Positions 1 through 8,729 are shown, counted from the first letter of the stretch. The stretch: DNA of 24,420 bases from Pseudorhodobacter antarcticus (GCA_945860375.1 CAMAQR010000052.1:1-24420); one strand, 5' to 3'. Made by a program: numbers and translations. Notes: generated by a model from the sequence alone, not told the origin.

Positions 1-19
1 GGGGTTTCACACCCCCGCA

Positions 20-54
20 CCCCCGTGGGATATTTTCACCAAGATGAAGCGCAA
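20..54. other. Short intergenic motif, possible family repeat
   Basis: Just downstream of the first exporter gene lies a C-rich tract followed by GTGGGATATTTTCACCAAG and a purine-rich GATGAAGCGC. I recall similar 'ATATTTT..CAAGATGAAG' tags at gene ends in Rhodobacteraceae genomes, but there is no second copy in this window and I cannot verify that memory. The adjacent GGGGT/ACCCC pairing at positions 1-16 could form a weak hairpin past the minus-strand gene. Low confidence. Confidence 0.25.
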
Positions 55-77
55 ATTTGAGCTAAATTGTTATGGTT

Positions 78-965
78 TCAGGCCTTCGCCGCCGCGCGCG
101 ATTTCAGCCAGTGCCGCCAAAGGGTGAACAGGCTGGCCCCGACCACAACCACGGTGCCGATGGCGACGTTCATGCGCAGGGTTTCACCAAAGTAGAACAC
201 GCCCAGCAGCGCAATGAACACCAGCTGCAGGTAGGCAAAGGGTTGGACGGCGGAGGCCTCGGCCTTGTCATAGGCCTGGATCAGCAGCCAATGACCCAAG
301 GCGGCGGTGCAACACAGGGTCGCCATGAACATCCAGTCATTGCCTTGCAGCGGCGTCCAATGTGTCAGGCCAAAGGGGGTGATGGCGATGGCGCCGATGA
401 TCCCGGTCCAGAAGAAGCTGACCGAGGCGGCGTCGCGGCGGGCGACATAGCGGGTGAGCAATCCGTAAAGGCCGAAGATGAGGGCCGACAGCAGCGGGAT
501 GATCGCCCAAGGTGAGACCACCTTCAGACCCGGTTGCAGGATGATCAGCACGCCGACAAAGCCCACGGCAATCGCGGTCCAGCGCCGCCAGCCGACCTTT
601 TCGCCCAAGATCGGGCCGGACAGCGCGGCGATGATCAGGGGGGTGCAGGCAAAGACGGCGTGGGTTTCGATCAGGCCCAGTTTGACGAAGGCCAAGACCA
701 TGATCGCGACCTCGACGATCAGCAACAGTCCGCGGGTCAGCTGCAGCCAGGGGTGGCGCGTGTGGATGGCCGCGCGGATGCCGCCCGGTTGGCGGGCCGC
801 CAGCACCATCACGAAGGCGGCGAAGAACCAAAAGCGGATCATCACCACCATGTAGATGCTGTAATTCGCGCCAAGATAGCGCGACACACCGTCTTGCAGC
901 GCGAAGACCATGGCAGATCCGCACATCAGCCAGATGCCATGCTTGGTGTTTTGCGCGCTGTTCAC
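78..965 (-). CDS. EamA/DMT-superfamily transporter (first of tandem pair)
   Basis: A hydrophobic protein of about 295 residues with roughly ten membrane segments in two EamA halves, typical of drug/metabolite exporters in the inner membrane. The substrate cannot be read from sequence. The N-terminal motif FALQDGVSRYL and the later SAVQPFAYLQLVF closely match the next gene (AAQDGFSRYL, SSVQPFAYLQIVF), so the two are paralogs. I place the start at a GTG (965) because it overlaps the upstream stop as GTGA, suggesting translational coupling. The frame stays open to a GTG at 998, but neither start has a strong Shine-Dalgarno. It is the last gene of the unit mnmD-exporter-exporter. Confidence 0.85.
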   Translation of the reverse strand: MNSAQNTKHGIWLMCGSAMVFALQDGVSRYLGANYSIYMVVMIRFWFFAAFVMVLAARQPGGIRAAIHTRHPWLQLTRGLLLIVEVAIMVLAFVKLGLIETHAVFACTPLIIAALSGPILGEKVGWRRWTAIAVGFVGVLIILQPGLKVVSPWAIIPLLSALIFGLYGLLTRYVARRDAASVSFFWTGIIGAIAITPFGLTHWTPLQGNDWMFMATLCCTAALGHWLLIQAYDKAEASAVQPFAYLQLVFIALLGVFYFGETLRMNVAIGTVVVVGASLFTLWRHWLKSRAAAKA

Positions 966-1834
966 GGGATCAGTCTGACGGGTTTGCGTTCTTGCCACAG
1001 GGCGTAAATGCCTGCAGCCACGATCAGGGCGGTGCCGATCACGACGGGCAAGGCCAGCGTTTCACCGTAAATGGTGATGCCGATGATCGAGACAAACACG
1101 ATTTGCAAATAGGCGAAGGGTTGCACCGATGACGCCTCGGCGGCCTCATAGCATTTCAGCAAGAGCCAGTGTGACAGGATGGAAATGCTGGCATAGATGC
1201 CAAGGTAAAGCGCATCGGTGCCGATGATCGGTTGCCATTGCGGCAGGCCGATCACGGTCATGATCACCGCGCCAATGACGCCCGGCCAGAAGAAGGCCGG
1301 GAAGGTTGGCTCGTCGCGGGTGGTCAGGCGGGTCAGCACGGAATAGGTGGCAAAGAACAGCGCCGATATCAGTGGCAGCAGCGCAGGCCATGAGAATACG
1401 CCTGTGCCGGGGCGCAAGATGATCACCACGCCCGCCATGCCGACGCCGACGGCGGCCCAGCGTTGCCATGTCAGGCGTTCCCCCAAGACCGGGCCAGAGA
1501 GGGCAACCACCAGCAGCGGGCAGATGGCAAAGACCGCGTGGCTTTCGATCAGCCCGATCAGGGTGTAGCCGTAAACGATGATGCAGATCTCGGACACCAG
1601 CAGCAGCGATCGCAGGACATGCGCCCCAAGGCGGGTGGAGCGTATGGCGGCGCGGGGGCCTTCGGGGCGGCGCAGGGCGAGCAGGATCACAAAGCCCGCG
1701 AAGACCCAGTAGCGCACCATGACCACCATCAGGGTGTTGTAGCCACCTGCCAGATAGCGCGAAAACCCGTCTTGTGCGGCAAAGGCGGCCACGGCGGCGA
1801 TCATCAGCAAGATGCCCTTGCGGTTGCTTTTCAT
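962..1834 (-). CDS. EamA/DMT-superfamily transporter (second of tandem pair)
   Basis: A protein of 290 residues beginning MKSNRKGILLM, with about ten hydrophobic helices and two EamA repeats. It is probably an inner-membrane exporter of a small metabolite; the substrate is unknown. The start at 1834 overlaps the mnmD stop in an ATGA, so translation is probably coupled to mnmD. The frame could extend far upstream, but that extension is antisense-type noise inside mnmD. The C-terminal half carries SSVQPFAYLQIVFVSIIG, nearly shared with the downstream paralog. A recent tandem duplication or an obligate pair are both possible; nothing in the sequence decides between them. Confidence 0.85.
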   Translation of the reverse strand: MKSNRKGILLMIAAVAAFAAQDGFSRYLAGGYNTLMVVMVRYWVFAGFVILLALRRPEGPRAAIRSTRLGAHVLRSLLLVSEICIIVYGYTLIGLIESHAVFAICPLLVVALSGPVLGERLTWQRWAAVGVGMAGVVIILRPGTGVFSWPALLPLISALFFATYSVLTRLTTRDEPTFPAFFWPGVIGAVIMTVIGLPQWQPIIGTDALYLGIYASISILSHWLLLKCYEAAEASSVQPFAYLQIVFVSIIGITIYGETLALPVVIGTALIVAAGIYALWQERKPVRLIP

Positions 1835-2496
1835 GGTTTGCGGCCCGTCGACATATGGCGTTTGCGGCCATGGCCGGGGCGGCGTTCGACGGTGAAACCA
1901 GCCTCTGACAATGCGCGGCGGACATGGCCTGCGGCGGTGTAGGTGGCGAAGGTGCCACCTTGGGCGGTGTGGTTGGCGACCTGCGCCAGAATTCCGGCGG
2001 ACCAGAGTTCGGGGTTCTTGGCGGGGGAAAAGCCGTCCAGATACCACGCGTCGGCTTGGTGGTTCCATGCGGGCAGGGTGTCGCGGGCGTCCCCAATCAG
2101 GACTGTCACCGCGATGGGGCCAAGGGTGAATTGGGTGCGGCCTGCGGCCCAATGGGACAGGAAGTCGTCGGCCACGGCGCGGGCTTCGGGAAAGGCCTGC
2201 AGCGCGCGGGCGATGTCTGGGGCGGGCAGCGGATAGGCCTCAAAGCTGGTGTAGCGGACCGGGATTTGCGGGTTGGCGATCAGGGTGGCCAGCAGGTTCA
2301 GCCCGGTGCCAAAACCCAGTTCGGCAATGTGGAAGCCGGGGCGCAGTCTGGCTGGCAGATCGTTGCCCGCAAGAAAGACGTGGCGGGTTTCGGCAAGCCC
2401 GTCGTTCAGGCTGAAATAGGGGTCGTCAAAACGCTGCGATACCGGGACGATGCCGTCGCGCCAGTCCAAGCCGTTGCCCTGTTCGCCGCCCGTCAT
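1831..2496 (-). CDS. mnmD: tRNA U34 methyltransferase MnmD (MnmC N-terminal half)
   Basis: This 221-residue SAM-dependent methyltransferase matches the N-terminal (MnmC1/MnmD) domain that methylates nm5(s2)U34 to mnm5(s2)U34 in tRNAs such as tRNA-Lys, -Glu and -Gln. Visible motifs are the family-typical RFDDPYFS near residue 22, the SAM-binding loop ELGFGTG (59-65) and the diagnostic LDGFSPAKNPELW (153-165). The start at 2496 is preceded by AAGGG and gives the usual short N-terminus; an in-frame ATG at 2526 is the alternative. It is a stand-alone methyltransferase. The oxidase half that is fused to it in E. coli MnmC is probably the divergent gene at 2544. It heads the minus-strand unit with two exporters. 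Confidence 0.88.
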   Translation of the reverse strand: MTGGEQGNGLDWRDGIVPVSQRFDDPYFSLNDGLAETRHVFLAGNDLPARLRPGFHIAELGFGTGLNLLATLIANPQIPVRYTSFEAYPLPAPDIARALQAFPEARAVADDFLSHWAAGRTQFTLGPIAVTVLIGDARDTLPAWNHQADAWYLDGFSPAKNPELWSAGILAQVANHTAQGGTFATYTAAGHVRRALSEAGFTVERRPGHGRKRHMSTGRKP

Positions 2497-2543
2497 ATGC
2501 CATATGCCCTTGGTCGGGCGGACCATGCGGAAGGCATCGCGGA

Positions 2544-3572
2544 ATGGCAAGGGTTGATCTGACGGTGCGGGGCGGCGGCATCTTTGGCCTGTCGATTGCT
2601 TGGGAGGCGGTGCGGCGCGGGGCTTCGGTGCGGGTGATCGAGGCGGTGGCGATTGGCGCGGGGTCTTCGGGCGGCATCGTGGGGGCACTGTCGCCGCATG
2701 TGCCGGAAAACTGGAATGAGAAGAAGGCGTTTCAGCTGGACAGCCTGCTGATGGCGGCGGGTTGGTGGGCGGGAGTGGAGGCGGCTTCGGGGCTGGCGTC
2801 TGGCTATGCGCGGACCGGGCGGTTGCAGCCTTTGGCCGATGCGGCGGCGGTCGATCTGGCGCGGGCGCGGGCGGTGACGGCGGACGATCTGTGGCGCGGC
2901 GCGGCGGAGTGGCGGGTGATTGAGGCCATAGGGGCGGCGTGGGAGCCTGCCACCGGCTCGGGGTATCTGGTGCGCGATACCTTGTCGGCGCGCCTGCATC
3001 CGCGGATGGCGGCGGCGGCACTGGTGGCGGCGATCCGGGCGGCGGGGGGTGAGGTGGTTGTGGGTGATGCCACCAATGAGGGTGCGGTGGTTTGGGCGAC
3101 CGGGCTGGCGGGTTTGGCGGCACTGTCGGCGGATTTGGGGCGCGAGATGGGCGGCGGGGTGAAGGGTCAAGCCTTGGCTTTGCGCCATGATGCCGCCGGA
3201 CTGCCGCAGTTGTTTGTCGACGGGCTGCATGTGGTGCCGCATGCGGATGGCACGGTGGCCATCGGGTCGACGTCAGAAAACCAGTGGGTTGAGGCGACTT
3301 CGGTGGACGCGCAGCTTGACGCCCTGCACGCCCGCGCGGTGGCGGCTTTGCCGGTTTTGGCGGGGGCCGAGGTGGTGGAGCGTTGGGCCGGGGTGCGCCC
3401 GCGCGCCAAGTCCCGTGCGCCTTTGCTGGGGGCTTGGCCGGGGCGGGCGGGGCAGTTTGTGGCCAATGGCGGCTTCAAGATCGGCTTCGGGATGGCACCG
3501 AAGGTGGCGCAGGTGATGGTGGATTTGGTGCTGGACGGGCGGGACGGGATTCCGGCGGGGTTTCGGGTGTAG
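2544..3572 (+). CDS. FAD-dependent oxidoreductase, MnmC2-like
   Basis: This 342-residue DAO-family flavoenzyme has an N-terminal FAD-binding fold with GGGIFG (10-15, fitting GxGxxG) and a downstream acidic residue in VRVIEA. The C-terminal part has the family-typical ERWAGVRPRAKSRAPLLG and NGGFKIGFGMAP. In two-domain MnmC the flavin half removes the carboxymethyl group from cmnm5U34 so the methyltransferase half can act. This gene sits head-to-head with mnmD only 47 bp away, so I infer that it supplies the oxidase step as a separate protein. General amino-acid oxidase activity is the main alternative. It is very rich in GCG/GTG/GGG codons. It converges on paaK downstream. Confidence 0.75.
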   Translation: MARVDLTVRGGGIFGLSIAWEAVRRGASVRVIEAVAIGAGSSGGIVGALSPHVPENWNEKKAFQLDSLLMAAGWWAGVEAASGLASGYARTGRLQPLADAAAVDLARARAVTADDLWRGAAEWRVIEAIGAAWEPATGSGYLVRDTLSARLHPRMAAAALVAAIRAAGGEVVVGDATNEGAVVWATGLAGLAALSADLGREMGGGVKGQALALRHDAAGLPQLFVDGLHVVPHADGTVAIGSTSENQWVEATSVDAQLDALHARAVAALPVLAGAEVVERWAGVRPRAKSRAPLLGAWPGRAGQFVANGGFKIGFGMAPKVAQVMVDLVLDGRDGIPAGFRV

Positions 3573-3653
3573 CGATTTGGTTTGGTGGGTTCGCCACCCA
3601 TCTTACCGGAAAGTATCCGTGCTGGAGGCTTTTGGCCGCACCGCAAGTCCGGC

Positions 3654-4961
3654 CTATGATTTCGGGCGGTTGTCCACAATACGCACCGCTTTGCCTTGGC
3701 TGCGAGGGACTGCGCCTGGTTGGCCTGTCTGCACCTGTACGGAAATGCCCAGCATCTGCTTGATGCGCTTTTGCAGCCGCATGGCGGTAGCGGCGCGGCT
3801 GGGGTCATCGGCGGCGATCTTGGTTTCAACCGACAGCACCATCGCGTCCATGCGGCCGTCGCGCAGCAGTTCGATCTGGAAATGCGGGGCAAGGCCGGGT
3901 TGCGCCAGCAGTTGTTCCTCGATCTGGCTGGGGAACACGTTCACCCCGCGCAGGATGATCATGTCGTCGCTGCGTCCCATCACCTTCTCGATCCGCCGCA
4001 TGCTGCGCGCCGTGCCGGGCAACAGCCGGGTCAGATCGCGGGTGCGGTAGCGAATAATCGGCAGCGCCTCTTTGGTCAACGAGGTCAGCACCAACTCTCC
4101 CATCTGACCATCGGGCAGCACCGCGCCGGTGTCGGGATCAATGATTTCGGCGAGGAAATGGTCCTCCCACAGATGCAGCCCGTCTTTGGTTTCCACGCAT
4201 TCGATGGCCACACCCGGGCCGATCACCTCGGACAACCCGTAGCAATCGAGCGCGTGCATGTCGAAAGCCTGTTCAATTTCGGCGCGCATGGCATTCGTCC
4301 AAGGCTCACCGCCGAAGATGCCGACGCGCAGCGGGCTTTGGCGCGGGTCGCGGCCTTGGGCGCGGTATTCGTCCAGGATCGACAGCATGTAGGACGGGGT
4401 CGATCCTATGACGGTGGCCCCGAAATCTTCGATCAGTGACACTTGCCGGTGGGTCATGCCGCCCGACACCGGGGCCACGGTGCAGCCCAAACGTTCGGCG
4501 CCGTAGTGAAAGCCAAGGCCGCCGGTGAACAACCCGTAGCCATAGGCCAGATGCACCAGATCGCCCGGCCTCGTGCCACAGGCGCGCATCGAGCGCGCCA
4601 TCAGGTCGGCCCAGGTGTCGATGTCTTGGGCGGTGTAGCCGACCACCGTGGGCTTGCCCGTGGTGCCGGATGAGGCATGCAGGCGCATGATCCGTTCGCG
4701 GGGCACGGCGAACATGCCAAAGGGATAGTGCCGCCGCAGATCCGCCTTTTGGGTGAAGGGAAAGCGGCGGATGTCATCAAGGCTGCGCAGGTCATCGGGG
4801 TGGATGCCCGCCGCCGCGAAGGCCTGCGCGTAGTGCGGCACGTTGTGGAAGGCATGGGCCAGCGACCATTTCAGGCGCGACAGTTGCAGCGCCTGAATTT
4901 CATCACGCGAAGCGCGTTCTATCGGGTCAAGGCTTTGGCGGCTGGGGGCCAGATCAAGCAT
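3654..4961 (-). CDS. paaK: Phenylacetate-CoA ligase
   Basis: An AMP-forming ligase of 435 residues, close to the usual PaaK length of about 437, that activates phenylacetate to phenylacetyl-CoA in the cytoplasm. The ATP-binding P-loop region SSGTTGKPTVVGYT lies near residues 97-110. Further features are FGGEPWTNAMRAEIE, YGLSEVIGPGVA and the C-terminal RSDDMIILRGVNVFPSQIEE, all typical of PaaK. The start at 4961 has AAGGA about 8 nt upstream and gives the family N-terminus MLDLAPSR; an extension to 5003 is possible but not needed. None of the other paa genes (ring-oxygenase paaABCDE, paaG, paaZ) is in the window. The only companion is a broken paaI just upstream. Confidence 0.92.
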   Translation of the reverse strand: MLDLAPSRQSLDPIERASRDEIQALQLSRLKWSLAHAFHNVPHYAQAFAAAGIHPDDLRSLDDIRRFPFTQKADLRRHYPFGMFAVPRERIMRLHASSGTTGKPTVVGYTAQDIDTWADLMARSMRACGTRPGDLVHLAYGYGLFTGGLGFHYGAERLGCTVAPVSGGMTHRQVSLIEDFGATVIGSTPSYMLSILDEYRAQGRDPRQSPLRVGIFGGEPWTNAMRAEIEQAFDMHALDCYGLSEVIGPGVAIECVETKDGLHLWEDHFLAEIIDPDTGAVLPDGQMGELVLTSLTKEALPIIRYRTRDLTRLLPGTARSMRRIEKVMGRSDDMIILRGVNVFPSQIEEQLLAQPGLAPHFQIELLRDGRMDAMVLSVETKIAADDPSRAATAMRLQKRIKQMLGISVQVQTGQPGAVPRSQGKAVRIVDNRPKS

Positions 4962-5048
4962 GATGATTCCTTCGCCACACCGCGAATGCTTTGCAATCGT
5001 CACAGGAAACCACGAGAATCGGGCAATGTCGTGGCAAAGCAGGGGAGT

Positions 5049-5422
5049 TTATTGGGTTTTTGCCCCTACAACGCGGGCTTGGGCGCGCAGCAGGGCGAAG
5101 GTGTCGCCTGATGCCAAGGTCACCGTCATATCGTGAATCGCTGTCCGTCCGGGGCGCGACACCAGTGCGGCGCGGGCGGTTAAAGTATCACCGTGGGTGC
5201 CGGGGGCGGGGTCGGCGCTGGCGTTTGCTTGCGCCAGAGCCATCTCCGCGCGAGAGTTTGACACTAGGCAAAGGCGCAATCGGCCGGCGTGAAGATCACG
5301 CCGCCATGACACATCGCGTCGCTGCTCAGGTGTTGCGGCGTATTGGTCAATTGCAGGGTGGCCGCGTGGCTGCCCACCGCGCGCAATTCCGCACCGAGGG
5401 CGCGGGCGGCGTTGTCACGCGT
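5049..5422 (-). pseudogene. paaI: paaI hotdog-fold thioesterase, frameshifted and 5'-truncated
   Basis: Two minus-strand frames together read as a PaaI-type acyl-CoA thioesterase. The N-terminal frame (about 5419-5264) gives RDNAARALGAEL and the active-site stretch CHGGVIFTPADCAFA, then hits TAG at 5266-5264. The C-terminal frame continues immediately as SNSRAEMALAQANA and ends with GDTLTARAALVSRPGRTAIH and the usual terminal strands (stop at 5049). One missing base near 5262-5268 explains the break. The N-terminal frame also runs back into TGA at 5425-5423 with no start codon, so roughly the first 15 residues of a normal PaaI are absent. The homology overlaps the stop of the upstream monooxygenase gene. 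PaaI normally hydrolyses ring-hydroxylated phenylacetyl-CoA thioesters, which fits the adjacent paaK. A sequencing error could explain the frameshift but not the missing start. Confidence 0.8.
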
Positions 5423-6443
5423 TCAAAAGGTCATTCACCATCGGTATCACCTGTTCACCGTAAAGCTGGATGCAGGTCAACAAGGCAGAATGCGGCACCG
5501 GGCCGGTGGCGTATTTCAGATCAAACCGCTGGATCTTCAGATCGCGCACGGTGGCCGCGATTTTGCGCGCCACGGTTTCTGGCGAGCCGACGTAGAGGGA
5601 ACCGTTGTGCACCTCATCCAGATAGCGCTCTTTGGTGGTGGGGGGCCAGCCGCGTTCACGTCCGATGCGGCCAAACATGGCTTGGTAATGCGGCCACAGG
5701 GTTTCTTGGGCTTCCGCGTCCGTCGCGGCAATAAAGCCGGGCGAGTGGATGCCAATGGGGCGAACCGTGTGGTCCAACTGGGCGCAGGCGCGGTTGTAAA
5801 GGTCGATATAGGGCAGGAACCGGCGCGGATCGCCACCGATGATCGCCAGCATCAGTTGCAGGTCTTGCCGCACCACCAGCACCACGGATTCGGGGGAGCC
5901 GCCGACGCCGACCCATGTGGTCAGGCCCTTTGGCCCAAGGGGCGGGTAGACGATTTGATTGGTCAATGGCGGGCGGGTCTGGCCGGTCCATGTCAGGGCA
6001 GGCTGGCGAACCAGCTTGGCAAAAATGTCGAGTTTTTCCTCAAACAGCACTTCATAATCATCCAAGGCATAGCCAAACAGCGGATAGCTTTCGGTGAACG
6101 ACCCGCGCCCAAGGATCACCTCGGCGCGGCCATTCGAGATGGCGTTGAGGGTGGAGAAACGTTGGAACACCCGGATCGGATCATCGGATGACAGCACGGT
6201 GACGGCAGTGCCAAGGTGAATATCGGAGGTGCGGGCGGCGATGGCGGCCAGCAGCACCTCTGGCGCGGAAATCGCGAAATCGGACCGGTGATGTTCGCCA
6301 AGGCCGATGAAATGCACTCCGGTCTGGTCGGCCAGAACCGCCTGTTCGACCACATCGCGCAGCACCTGATCCATCGGCAGATCGCGCCCGTCTGGTCCAT
6401 GAGTGACGTCGCCAAAGGTATCGAGGCCCAGTTCAATGGTCAT
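5415..6443 (-). CDS. LLM-class flavin-dependent oxidoreductase
   Basis: A protein of 342 residues with the bacterial-luciferase-like (LLM) TIM-barrel fold, probably an FMN-dependent monooxygenase in the cytoplasm; substrate unknown. The N-terminal MTIELGLDTFGDVTHGPDG, GLGEHHRSDFAISAPEV, AVTVLSSDDPIRVFQRF and GRGSFTESYPLFGY match the subgroup built around Agrobacterium Atu2307 (LLM_2I7G type). The start at 6443 is fixed by an AGGAGA about 8 nt upstream. The gene follows mtlK by 80 bp in the same direction, and its stop overlaps the beginning of the paaI remnant, so it may be read with either neighbour. A role in polyol or phenylacetate use is not shown by the sequence. Confidence 0.85.
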   Translation of the reverse strand: MTIELGLDTFGDVTHGPDGRDLPMDQVLRDVVEQAVLADQTGVHFIGLGEHHRSDFAISAPEVLLAAIAARTSDIHLGTAVTVLSSDDPIRVFQRFSTLNAISNGRAEVILGRGSFTESYPLFGYALDDYEVLFEEKLDIFAKLVRQPALTWTGQTRPPLTNQIVYPPLGPKGLTTWVGVGGSPESVVLVVRQDLQLMLAIIGGDPRRFLPYIDLYNRACAQLDHTVRPIGIHSPGFIAATDAEAQETLWPHYQAMFGRIGRERGWPPTTKERYLDEVHNGSLYVGSPETVARKIAATVRDLKIQRFDLKYATGPVPHSALLTCIQLYGEQVIPMVNDLLNA

Positions 6444-6523
6444 GTCTGCTCTCCTGTTGCGGGACAGACATAAGCGCAGCCGCGCGGCAGCGAAAGCCCG
6501 CGCGCCCGCACAATCCGTGTTCG

Positions 6524-7966
6524 TCAACCAATATAGGCGCGCAGGGCGGCCTCTGTCCCGTGGTCGCGGACGCGGGCGAGTTGGGCGGCGAAGGTGGTGG
6601 GGAAGGTCGGATGATCGGCCAGATCGCCGTAGATCATGCGCTGTTCCAGCCAAGCCTGCGGGTTAATCTGCGCGGCGATGGCGCAGGCCTGCAAAGCGTC
6701 CCAGTTCGGATCATTGGGCGGGATTGCGGTGCCGTTGTCGGACACCCCGGCGCAATAGCGGCACCAGAGGGCAGACACCAGCGCCAGACCTTCAGCCTGT
6801 TGCCCCAGCGCCAGCGCATCGCGCAGCGGTGGCACGATGAATTTCGGCTGGCGGTTTGACCCGTCCAGACACAGGCGGCGTTCGGTATCGGCCACCTCGG
6901 GGTTGGAAAACCGCTGCACGATCTGGGCGTAGTATGCGGTCAGATCGGTGTTCGGAACGGGTGCCACAGTGGGGATGATCTCGGTGGTTTCCAGCTTGTT
7001 CAAGAAGCCAAGGATCAGCGGATGCGCCATAGCCTCATGCACATATTCGATGTCCAGCAAGCCACCCGGATAGGCAATGGTGGCGTGGCCGCCGTTCAGG
7101 ATGCGGATTTTCATCGCCTCATAGGCGTGGACATGCGGGGTGAAGGTGACGCCCACCTGTTCCAAAGCGGGGCGGCCTGCCGGGAAGTTGTCCTCCAGCA
7201 CCCATTGGCGGAAGGGTTCGCAGGTCACTGGAACCGGATCGTCGATGCCAAAGCTGGCAGCCAGCTCGCGTTCGCGCGGGCCTGTGCCGGGGGTGATGCG
7301 GTCCACCATGCCATTGGGGAAGGCGACATTGGCCTTGATCCAATCTGCCATGGCGGAATCGGAAAGGCGGGCAAGGCCCACCACGGCGGCTTGCGTGACA
7401 TGACCATTGCCGGGCAGGTTGTCGCAAGACATGACGGTGAAAGCCTGGATGCCTGCGGCGCGGCGCAGTTTCAAGGCGGCGATGATCGCGCCAAATGCCG
7501 TGCGGTGCGGGTTGGCGGCATCGATGGCGATTTCCGGGGCGGTCGGGTCGAACTCTCCGGTCGCTGGGTCGATGAAATAGCCACCTTCGGTGACGGTTAG
7601 AGAAACGATGCGGATTTCAGGTTGCGCCATGGCGGTGATCAGGGCGGCGTTGTCTGCTTGTACCTCGATAAACCCGGTCATCGCGCCGATCCGGCGGGCG
7701 GATTTGCCTGCGGGGTCCAGCTCGATCACCGTGGACAGGCAATCTTGCGCCATCAGCGCGTCGCGCATGCGGGCGTCACCTTCGCGCACACCTGCGCCCA
7801 GAATGGCCCAATCCTGCGACAGGCCCATCGCAAACAGATCGTCCAGATAAACCGCCATATGGGCGCGGTGAAAGTTGCCAAGGCCGATGTGCACGATGCC
7901 GGGCCGCAGTCTGCTGCGGTCATAGGCGGGCAGTTGCACGGTTTGTGAATTGGTATTCATATTCAT
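6524..7966 (-). CDS. mtlK: Mannitol 2-dehydrogenase
   Basis: A long-chain polyol dehydrogenase of 480 residues that oxidises D-mannitol to D-fructose with NAD+ in the cytoplasm. The nucleotide-binding region IVHIGLGNFHRAHMA lies near residues 24-38. The catalytic lysine/asparagine/histidine of this family are visible as K286, N291 and H294 in MKIRILNGGHATIAYPGG, with the same spacing as Pseudomonas mannitol 2-dehydrogenase (K295/N300/H303). The start overlaps the smoS stop in ATGA, making it the last gene of the smoEFGKS-mtlK operon. An ATG two codons further in is an alternative start. No fructokinase or xylulokinase gene follows, unlike what I recall of the R. sphaeroides Si4 locus. Confidence 0.93.
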   Translation of the reverse strand: MNMNTNSQTVQLPAYDRSRLRPGIVHIGLGNFHRAHMAVYLDDLFAMGLSQDWAILGAGVREGDARMRDALMAQDCLSTVIELDPAGKSARRIGAMTGFIEVQADNAALITAMAQPEIRIVSLTVTEGGYFIDPATGEFDPTAPEIAIDAANPHRTAFGAIIAALKLRRAAGIQAFTVMSCDNLPGNGHVTQAAVVGLARLSDSAMADWIKANVAFPNGMVDRITPGTGPRERELAASFGIDDPVPVTCEPFRQWVLEDNFPAGRPALEQVGVTFTPHVHAYEAMKIRILNGGHATIAYPGGLLDIEYVHEAMAHPLILGFLNKLETTEIIPTVAPVPNTDLTAYYAQIVQRFSNPEVADTERRLCLDGSNRQPKFIVPPLRDALALGQQAEGLALVSALWCRYCAGVSDNGTAIPPNDPNWDALQACAIAAQINPQAWLEQRMIYGDLADHPTFPTTFAAQLARVRDHGTEAALRAYIG

Positions 7967-8729
7967 GCCAGCCAGTTTCCGCCGTCCACCCCGAAGGTCT
8001 GGGCGACGATGTATTGGGCCTCATCGGTGGCAAGAAATATCGCCATCCCGGTCAGGTCGGCGGCGGTGCCCATGCGGCCAAAGGGCACGCCTGCGCCGAC
8101 GATGCGTTTCTTTTCACCCAACGGGCGGTTTTCAAACCTGGCGAACATCGAGTCCACATGGTCCCAATGCTCGCCGTCCACCACACCGGGAGCAATGGCG
8201 TTGACGTTGATCTTGTGCTCGATCAGACCAAGGCCCGCGCTTTGGGTCAGGCTGATCACGGCGGCTTTGGTCGCGCAATAGACGGCGACCAGACCCTCAC
8301 CGCGACGGCCAGCCTGTGACGCCATATTGATGATTTTCCCACCCTGCCCCCGCGCGATCATATGGCGCGCGGCGGCTTGGGTGCAGAACAACGCCCCGGC
8401 CACGTTCACTGCAAACAGCCTGTCATAAGACGTGCGGGTGATGTCGGCGAAGGGCGAGGCATCAAAGAGGGCGGCGTTGTTGATCAGGATGTCCAGTTGG
8501 CCCATTTGCGCAATGGCCGACGCAAAGCCCGCGTCGATGCTGGCCTGATCGGTCACGTCCATCTGCACGCCGATGGCTTTGGGGCCAAGCGCCGCCGCCG
8601 CTGCCGCAACCGCCGCAGCGTTGATATCGGCGAGCGCAACAGTGGCTCCTTCGGCAATATAGGCACGGGCGAATTCATGACCGATGCCGCGTGCGGCCCC
8701 AGTGATGAGGGCGGTTTTACCTTGAAGTC

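Noticed and set aside
2526..3123. Upstream extension of mnmD on the minus strand
   Set aside because: The extension is proline-rich noise antisense to the FAD oxidoreductase; the family start and ribosome site are at 2496.
3573..3653. Terminator between the convergent MnmC2-like gene and paaK
   Set aside because: Only a 5-bp GGTGG/CCACC stem without a U-run; too weak to call.
5049..5312. Stand-alone small gene of 87 codons
   Set aside because: Only its second half looks like protein, and the missing first half of the thioesterase is found in the neighbouring frame, so it is part of a frameshifted paaI.
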